This document shows, piece after piece, positions 48,568 to 64,000 of a stretch of DNA of 64,000 nt. Position numbers and translations under genes: made by a program. Numbering within the stretch: the first letter of the stretch is position 1; each line of letters opens with the position of its first letter. The notes beneath the pieces were generated by a model that was not told the origin of the DNA, ran no database searches, and worked only from the letters and a program-made list of their open reading frames with translations. The DNA lies in NCBI GenBank assembly GCA_008692225.1, contig VICG01000010.1:1240001-1304000 (forward strand), given 5' to 3'. Origin of the DNA: Monilinia fructicola. Taxonomy: Eukaryota; Ascomycota; Leotiomycetes; Helotiales; Sclerotiniaceae.

Positions 48568-50484
48568 CTATTGTGGCAAATTCTTCTTGAGTCGTTCCTC
48601 GTAATGCCCGAAATCTGGAACATCAGGCCTTGAGGCAACCGAGAGAGTTTGGCCACTGGCTTTGTTGCTGTTCAATTCTTCTGTGATTCCATCGACGTCA
48701 ACACTGAGATAGTCTCTCAAGAATTGGCCCACCTCGATGTTCTCGTGGTTTCCACGAAGTACATCAGCACCATAGCCATAAATGTTGACGTCAACGGCGG
48801 AGTGACCGTGAGTCGACCAGCCAATCTGTGCTCTACGACTGATGATATCGGCAAAAGTATAAGCAGAAAGAGCTGGATTGCTAATTATGCGCTCGATCTC
48901 TTCATCACTTGCGTCAGTAACTCCAAGACCTTCTTCGACGAGCTTCTTCTTCACAAATTGTCTGTACGCGGCGTCTCCCTCGGTTGCTGCATCGGTGGAA
49001 GCAATATGGGCCCGCAAAGCTCGAGAAAGGTATTCCGAAGAATGGGAAGCATTTGCTAATACCTCAGGATACCATAAATACTGAGGGTATGAAGGATTCA
49101 GTTCTAGACACTTAATTAACAGCAGCTCATGGCCATAGGGGATGTTGTGTCTTACGTCTTGCAACAGACAGACCTCCAGTCTCGTGGTCACTTGTAGCGA
49201 CGAGGGCGCCTTCGGTATCACTGTTGTCTAGAAAATCAACCACACTTTGGAAAGCTCTATCATAGGCAAGTACTTCATGAACTTGCGCAGCCTAATAAAG
49301 CAGTCAGCCGTAGTCCTTTTCAAAGCAAAAATTTGTCACTTATTCTCGAATGATGGATATCAACTCACTGGGTCATTGCCGTGGCCAGCATGATCGATTC
49401 GACTACCCTCAATCATGAGGAAAAACCCTTTATCACTGTCTTTCGTTGCAGCTTCAAGTGCGGTCAAAGCAGTTCTTGCCATCTCATCGAGGGAAGGATA
49501 GATATCGTTCATGTTTCGTCGATCAAGCTCGAAAGGAACATCCGTCTCAGAGAAGAGGCCTAACAATGGCAGCTGAACCTTCTTCCCTAGCTTTAATTTA
49601 TCGAAGTCCTCTCTAGTGTCAATATATGTCCACCCGTATTTGTCTTGAGCCAACTTGGTGACATCGCGACCATCGGCCCTGCAACTCGATTCTGATGTGT
49701 TTGGTAAGAAGTGACAGCGCCCACCACCCAGCATCAAATCAACAACGCGATATCCAAGGGGGTGTTCGCCAACCTCCTGTAGAGCTATCGAATCTTCTTG
49801 CATACGATAATCGACATGCGCGGCAAAACAAGCGGGAGTCGCATCCGTTATATCTGTTGTAACGACCACTACAGAAGTTAGCATTTCGATGGTTCTTCAA
49901 ATTAATATGGCAGTTTATCACTTACACCCAGTTGTATAGCCAGCCCTTTTTGCTGCTTCAAGGACAGTACCGCAAGGAGTATGATCGGGCAACATAGAAA
50001 TAGCACCATTGTAACTCTTTCTTCCACAACTAAAAGCTGTAGCACCAGCGGCACTGTCTGTAACAAGACTGCTGCTCGATCTTGTGCGAGATGATCCGAC
50101 GAGATGCTGATCGAGTTGGAGGATATCATTGATTGGTAGGTCTCCTTGAAATTGTCGAAAGCTTCTCGTCAAACTCAAAGACGCCGGTCCCATTCCATCA
50201 CTCACCATGAAGATAAGATTGCGCTTCCCATTCTGCTTCGTCTTTTTTGGAGACTGATGGCTTTGCGATAGTAGAACGCCTAGAACGATGACAGCGGCAG
50301 TAGCAACAACAGCCCAAGTAAAGAGCCCGATCTCTCGCCAGAATCCAGGTCTCTTGTTGGATTCATAAGAATCCTTTCGTCGATTGCCAAGAAGGGCGTC
50401 GTCTTCGGCAGCAGCTCTTTCTTCGGAATTTGATGATGAAGGTCGCGCTGAAGCAAACAGTGGACTGTTATTGTTCGGCGCCAT
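48568..50484 (-). CDS. PHO8: Vacuolar repressible alkaline phosphatase (PHO8 type)
   Basis: A type II membrane alkaline phosphatase that hydrolyses phosphomonoesters in the vacuole lumen. Exons 50484-49926, 49868-49369, 49291-49156 and 49103-48568 join cleanly into 576 residues. The cytosolic N-terminus (about 50 residues, with DDALLGN) is followed by a signal anchor at about 52-72 (GLFTWAVVATAAVIVLGVLL). Metal and catalytic motifs in order: FMVSDGMGP (Asp ligand, near 96), TDSAAGATAF with the nucleophile Ser144, EGSRIDHAGHGNDP, ATSDHETGGLS and GWSTHGHSAVDV. The order and length fit yeast Pho8. Introns fall between well-conserved blocks. Regulation by phosphate is expected from the family, but I did not identify a binding site for its regulator. 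Confidence 0.95.
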
Positions 50485-51580
50485 TGATTATAGCGCTGAA
50501 AGTATTGAGATGTATGTACAAGTAGAAGATACCTATCGTTGACAGATTTAAGTCCGTCGACAGAAACCTACCGCTAGAGTTGATGATGTCAATCTAATTC
50601 TGAGACACGGAAGAGCTCACGAGGCAGTGATGCACCTTTTGTCTGGGCAACAAACCTTAACAGAGGTCGGTGTACAAAGGAGTGTCAGAAGATCTCCGTA
50701 ATACAAACCAAATGATCGACCTGGAAGGCTGGATATGATAACGTGGAAAACATTCTTCAAAATTCCGAGAACCTGCTGAAGATAACAAATACTTCCATGG
50801 TTATCTGATAAGACCCAGTCTGGATGAATTTTGTGATCAGTGAATCAAGGTACGGTAATGGCATTGTAATGCTAGTCCTCGTTAATGCACCAGGGGCACG
50901 GAGTGCATAATTAAGTACCTACCTAGGTATGTGAATCATGAGTTCGACATATCGTTGATGGTAGGACGCGATTCTTTAAAACAATTGGAACCAAATGCTT
51001 TGAATATTTTAACAGTTGGGAAGGGATTACTACTTTCCATGGTCCATACATGACTAGATTTACTGTAGTTGAAATTTGCAGCATAAATTATGCAGAATTG
51101 CTATTGCCAAAATTGAGACGATATCACGTATCGAGGGTAGGTATCCAGGGTCACAAAATCACATCTGGTGGAATTTATCCAGCATTTAGAAAAGGCTCCC
51201 GGGTTGGATTCAAAAGACTGCACTAACGCGGTGTGGGTATACACGCCTTCGCGCACGCCTGGCTTGCCGAATAGAATTGACGATGGGATCATACATCCGG
51301 TTCACGTAGATGTGAACAGAAACCGAACATTTTGCCTCTGAAAGCTCTTCAAAATTTCCCGAAAAACTTGATTATTTGTCTGCTTCACTAACCGGTGAAC
51401 AGATCCAAATGGAATCCCATTCACTCAATGTATTTTGACGCGAACCTCACAGTGGACGGGCATGCGGTAAAAGTCGAAGCTCATGAATTTCGTGGAAGCC
51501 CTGAGATTGATACAGCTATTTCCTGCTGCGGTTCATCCAGCCTTCCCAGTCAACACCAAAGGACCCAGTAACAACCAACT
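50485..51580. other. Intergenic region, nothing coding seen
   Basis: It lies upstream of PHO8 and downstream of the eL34 gene. One ACCTAGGT palindrome is at 50921. No gene or RNA was recognised. Confidence 0.45.
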
Positions 51581-52195
51581 TTAACGCTTCTTTTGTTGAG
51601 ACTCCTTGAGAACCTTCTTGACAATCTTTTGCTCCTCAATCAAGAAAGCTCTGACGATACGATCTCTAACGCAGTTGGCACATCTTGATCCTCCGTAGGC
51701 ACGTTGAACGGTCTTCTTTGGGCGGGAGATTTGAGAGTATTCGCGGGGTCGGAGAGCTGGGATCTATAAAAGTGAATCAGTATTTCTATATTCATTCTTA
51801 GACGGCCAGAGTTCCATCAAAATCATGCCTCATCGCCTTCGCGAGCTCACGAGTCGATGTTCAATATAGCTCGAATAACAATTGCTGTCAGATGTTGATG
51901 CTTCGCGCTTGTATTCTTCGCCAGCGAACCGCTTTTCGAGTCATCCCTCATTCCTTGCAGACCGTTAAAAATATTAACTTACACCTGGCAATTTGATTCC
52001 ACAGTCACCGCACTTTGGTGCAGTACCGGCCTTCTTGATGTGGAGATATCTGAGCTCGCCGCCGGGAGTCTTAACAACTCTGACCTTGTTGGATCGAGTG
52101 TTGTATCTATTTGAATCAATATTTCGCCTTTTCGAGTAATAAAGAATTGAAACTCACGGGTTTCGGCGTCTGTAGGTCAATCTGTTGGACGACAT
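51581..52195 (-). CDS. RPL34: 60S ribosomal protein eL34
   Basis: A large-subunit ribosomal protein. Three exons, 52195-52158, 52106-51983 and 51763-51581, give 114 residues, close to the usual 115-120. The first exon codes only for [12 protein letters not shown] plus part of a Pro codon, a short first exon typical of ribosomal protein genes. Recognisable eL34 sequences are [35 protein letters not shown] (CxxC zinc site) and [18 protein letters not shown] (second CxxC). The tail is Lys/Gln-rich. The introns (51 and 219 nt) have GTGAGT and GTAAGT donors. The first exon was found from the start motif and the family, as it is too short to stand out as an open frame. Confidence 0.96.
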
Positions 52196-52582
52196 CTTGG
52201 CGAATTTCTGGTTCGGTGGTCGATTGAGGTCGTTGGCGTTGTCGTTGAGTCTTGAGATTTTTGTAAATTCAAAATTCAGTTGTGTGGAAACTCGCTAGGG
52301 CTAAAATGAATATGGTTAGATTGTCAAATGACCCCACGCCTCAGAGTTGATGCCTTATGCTTACATCATTGCCCTTCTAGATTCAGGCAGCAATATATTA
52401 AATCTATCATCTATCGAATGGATGCGCTAGCGGGAGCTCTCTCAGTAGTGTTAAAATTTATCTGGACGCGCTCGCGGTTGTGAACTTATCCATCAACTTT
52501 ATATTCATCAACCAAAAGTGAAGTTCAATTCAGAAGGGTACTTTTTGATGGAATTTGGGACTTGGTACCCAAGACATTGAAA
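52196..52582. promoter_or_regulatory. Divergent promoter region of RPL34 and PRP8
   Basis: 387 bp separates the start codons of eL34 (-) and PRP8 (+), so both promoters and 5' leaders must lie here. No named element is identified with confidence. Confidence 0.5.
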
Positions 52583-60533
<7,951 letters not shown>

Positions 60534-61732
60534 TGATATTAGGGGATTGAAAAAAAAAAAGTAAAGGAGCAGAATGGCTTGGACAGATTAAAGCGGGGAG
60601 GATGAACTTATCAGCGAACAACTGTATTCAATCTGGGATGGGCAGTGGGCGTTTGATGCGAGTGCGCATTGTAACAATGGGGGTTTTTTTTTTCTTTTTC
60701 TGTAGATGAATAATATGGTAGCAAAATGCAAAAATGAGATAAATTTAAGTATCCTTCATGATTGAAATGTCCAACTTAGTCTCAATTTCTCATTTGACTC
60801 AATTGAACGAATTGATTCGAAGAATTCAATGGATCCAACTGTCCGTCTCACTGGACTGAAATATCCAGCTTGAGTCAATAACCCAAACCTGATGTGAATG
60901 CACGAATTGGTCCAAGTATTCGCCGTGATCTCGACACCCAACGCCCGGCGATCAATCCATCTTCATCCGAACAATGAAAACCCCAACTCCCGCACCTTAG
61001 CCATTATTTACTCCTTACCTCCTGACCTGACTCTTCTGACTGACACAGCTGAATCGATCCTCGAGTGACACACATGCACCGTCAACAACACAACACCGGT
61101 TCTTCCAACCTTCGTCTCGTGATTGCGGTACGCAGCACGGAGCGATCTCTCGACCTTCGCTCGCCTCCTCTCGTGCGCTGCGCCTTGTCACATGTATGAT
61201 CGACGGTGGGTACGAGGGAGAGCGGCAGGCTTCGCTTCGCTTCGCGACATCGTCCATGCACGTCGTATTTGTAGAACGGAGGGAGTATCAAATGCCCTAT
61301 GCGATGCGATGCCATGCCATGGGATAGGATGGGAGGGGGGAAATGTAAAACTTGGACGTGGTTTGATGCAAGTGGTGCATGCACGTACGTTCGGGACTAT
61401 CATGGCATGAATCGACAGATTCGACACCGGAAGATGATGCTGGGTTTCGCGAATCAGGATGGATGCTCTCACTGCGCTTACGAATGGGCTGATTTTTTAT
61501 TGTGGTATTTTTGGGCCGGGAGGGGGGGAGGGGGCAGAGTTATAATTACTTTTCTGGTGTGGTGTGGTGTGTTGAGGGCGACGTCGGTGGCTCGCGCGAT
61601 GATACTGTACCTGCTGTACCTACTGTAGCTACTGTAAGACGGGTGGGCTTGCGGAGCTGCGAGGCGTGGGGCTGGAGCCACTGGTGCTGGTTTGGGTCCT
61701 GCAGGATCAAGAAAGGTACGGTACGGTACGGT

Positions 61733-61768
61733 GCGGATGGATGGACGGATGGATGGACGGACGGGGGG
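61733..61768. repeat. GGATGGAC-type minisatellite
   Basis: Degenerate tandem GGAT/GGAC units in GC-rich intergenic DNA. Confidence 0.7.
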
Positions 61769-61986
61769 TTTCTTATCGGATTCTCGATTGCAGCTGCCGT
61801 CATGCACGCCCACGGTTGGCGGCCTACCCGCGCGTACCGTTCTTCGACGTTTTTTGGTACCGGTATTGTCATTGTACAGTACAGAGTGCACATGGGTGGG
61901 CAGGTGGGTGGTGGCGAGGGGGGAACTTTAAATTCCTTCGTTTGTTGCTGGGGGGGTTGTTGCTGGGGCCCGGGGCTGTGGTGGCT

Positions 61987-62063
61987 GTTGTTGTTGCTGT
62001 TGTAGTAGTTGTAGTAGTTGTAGTAGTTGTAGTAGTTGTAGTAGTAGTAGTAGTTGTTGTTGT
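61987..62063. repeat. GTT/GTA trinucleotide repeat
   Basis: Alternating GTT and GTA triplets, with a GTAGTAGTT higher-order unit repeated about five times. It codes for poly-Val or poly-Asn/Tyr in some frames, which explains the open frames across it. Confidence 0.85.
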
Positions 62064-62317
62064 CTTCAATCATGTAGAGATGATATGGAACATTGTCTAT
62101 CTATCTGGTCCGTACTTGCATTTACCTACCTACCTAGGTACTTACAGAGATGCCCGGGCATGCATACAATGTGTAAAAGGGAAGTTTTGGGGAGAAGGAA
62201 GGATGGAAGGAAGAAAGGAAGGGACAAAAAAAGATTGGTACAGAAAGGCCCCGAGTTCATTGATTCAAGTTTCTAAGCCAATGATTCAATGATTCAATGA
62301 TTTTATGATTTAAAACT

Positions 62318-62373
62318 GTATGTATATGTATGCATATGTATGTGTATATGTATATGTATATGTATATATGTAC
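62318..62373. repeat. TATG/TA-rich microsatellite
   Basis: Imperfect TATGTA units at the start of an AT-rich stretch. Confidence 0.75.
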
Positions 62374-64000
62374 TTATGTAACCTTATATATGCAGTAGAA
62401 CTATTGTATATCAGATAAATAACAAATAGATAATAGTCAGTTATATAAGGTTAATCATGTTTCCTTTCTTTTCTCTAAGAGTATCCATGGATAAATGAAT
62501 CTTTTTATATAGATAGACTTGTTGGATACTGTAATATTATTTTACCAGAATTAAACTTTTATCTTTTTCTTTTTTTTCTTATTCTAGTTCTCTCTTCTTT
62601 TTCCTCCTTTTCCCCCCTTCACTCGTTAATTCTTCATCTCGCATCTCTTCTTATAATATAACATCCATAACATCCATAACATAAACATCCATCTTCCTTA
62701 TCTCATCTCAATTATTGAACATTCAATATTATATTGGTCCTGTACTTACTGTAGTGCACTGTACTATCCATATATCATCCTCCATTATCCTATATGATCC
62801 TATATTATACCGTACCTACTACCTAGGTACCTAGGTATATGTCTTTCCCCTTTCGTGTCGTTCCGTTCGTTCCAATTGATCCCTTCCCTTCAATCTCTGG
62901 ATGGAGAACGTTATATAGAAGCACACAGCAATAATAACCCAAGACGCGATAATCGACATAGACAACCTTGCAAACCCTGCCAGCCCGATCAACCTTGGCA
63001 CGTTGAAACCGCTGGAGAATCGAGATACATAACCTTACATAGACACACTTTCCACACTTTCCACACCCTTTTCAGTGGGCATCTTCTTCTTTGAGAAAGC
63101 TCACTATTCAGCTTGGTCTACATTGGTCATGTTGGTCACATTGGTAATCTTCCCCTTGCTCTGATCATTTATGCTCACTTAGGGTTTGGTGAAGAGGCCG
63201 GTTGGTCATGTCATTCAAATGGTATTGCTTTGGGAAGAGTTACAGAAACACCCTGGTTATCAAGATCAATGCCTTGAGAGGAGAACGTTGGGAAAGTTAA
63301 GAAAGGGAGTTTGGCATGCCTACCGAGGAGTACTCCTACGCAGTATATCTGACCAAACCAAAAAGAGTTGATGATCGAGATTCTAGCATCATGGAGCGCT
63401 CATTGATATATAGAAGCAACTCTACCATCTATATTGAAAGACTATTAGCCACTTAGTAAACCTTCAACAGAACTCATTGATCAGTAAATATGCGCGAAAA
63501 AATCACCAGGAACTATGGATACATTGGAGTAATGACACCAACGCGATCACTCGGATAGTGCTCTATGTTGCCGCGAATGGGTGAGACATAGGTAGGGATT
63601 TGCAGACAATGTGTCGTTCAGTCATTCCTTCCAGATGTCTGAAGTGATTTTAAGTTGTGAGATTGACCATCTCGTCTCGTTTGTATCGAGACGTATAGAG
63701 GAGCATTGGAATCTTGCATACTGCTATGAAGTGCACTCTACTACTACTACGTACTACAGAAATCGACGTATACTACTAGAGCTACTGACTACTGATCTTT
63801 ACTCACATGAATGATTGAGTCATAAATTTATTTGAGAGGAAAGATATGATTATCCAATATATAGTTAGAAGTTATTAGGTAATATATTATAGGAAGGGAT
63901 TGATCTATATTATGGGTTTATCATTTACTGTTGTATTAAATTTCTCTTGATTTTATTATTTTGAATATTTATTTTTGAATTTCTTCATTTTTATTGTATT

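Larger units (their letters stand above)
60534..64000. other. Gene-free, microsatellite-rich end of the window
   Basis: No coding region is supported. After the PRP8 end comes poly-A/poly-T-rich DNA, then a GC-rich part (about 61000-62000) with GGTACGGTAC, GGATGGAC and GTT/GTA repeats. These make overlapping open frames on both strands. From 62270 on the DNA is AT-rich with TATG repeats. Three ACCTAGGT palindromes are at 62132, 62821 and 62829. Any gene beyond the right edge may have its 5' region here. Confidence 0.5.

Noticed and set aside
61502..62292. Long open frames on both strands (up to about 208 codons)
   Set aside because: They run through GTT/GTA and GGAT repeats and have repeat-driven compositions with no conserved motif or splice structure.

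Overview
The window is nuclear DNA of a filamentous ascomycete (Pezizomycotina). The evidence is short GT-AG introns of about 50-120 nt (one with a TACTAAC-type branch site), intron-bearing housekeeping genes, wide AT-leaning intergenic space full of low-complexity DNA, and fungal protein families: FMP27/Hobbit, a GPI-anchored Kre9/Knh1-type wall protein, RAD5, vacuolar PHO8, and PRP8 carrying an intein. A leotiomycete related to Botrytis/Sclerotinia is my best guess. That is an inference from overall look and from the known PRP8 intein of Botrytis; it is not proven by the sequence.

Layout. 0.35-1.8 kb: four-exon serine-rich gene of unknown function (+). 3.1-12.2 kb: FMP27, a bridge-like lipid transfer protein (-), interrupted by at least 16 one-base frame breaks plus one unresolved junction. 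12.2-15 kb: gene-free, repeat-rich, AT-rich. 15-16.9 kb: CofD/UPF0052-like protein (+), convergent with a degenerate kinase-like gene (-, 17.1-19.1 kb). 19.1-26.2 kb: nearly empty apart from an intron-containing tRNA-Thr. 26.2-27 kb: GPI-anchored wall protein (-). 27-30.5 kb: sparse, with two weak gene candidates. 30.5-32.3 kb: single-pass membrane protein with a long disordered tail (-). 35.5-37.3 kb: two-exon gene of unknown function (+). 38.7-41.2 kb: OTT_1508-like deaminase (-).

From 42 kb on genes are closer together: RAD5 (-), divergent from a squalene/phytoene-synthase-like mitochondrial protein (+); a small Cys-rich protein (-); PHO8 alkaline phosphatase (-); ribosomal protein eL34 (-), divergent from PRP8 (+). 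The last 3.5 kb (60.5-64 kb) is gene-free and microsatellite-rich.

Most notable is PRP8, which has a 175-residue mini-intein at the conserved WEKA/SGFEESM site. All splicing residues are present, no homing endonuclease is seen, the first 120 nt are GC-rich, and an unusually long intron with three perfect hairpins starts 14 nt after the intein. The second notable point is quality: FMP27 and three other genes need single-base corrections, nearly all at homopolymer runs, whereas RAD5, PHO8, eL34, PRP8, the kinase-like gene and the wall protein read cleanly. This looks more like residual sequencing error than gene decay, but the clustering deserves checking. The genes form no operon or obvious cluster.
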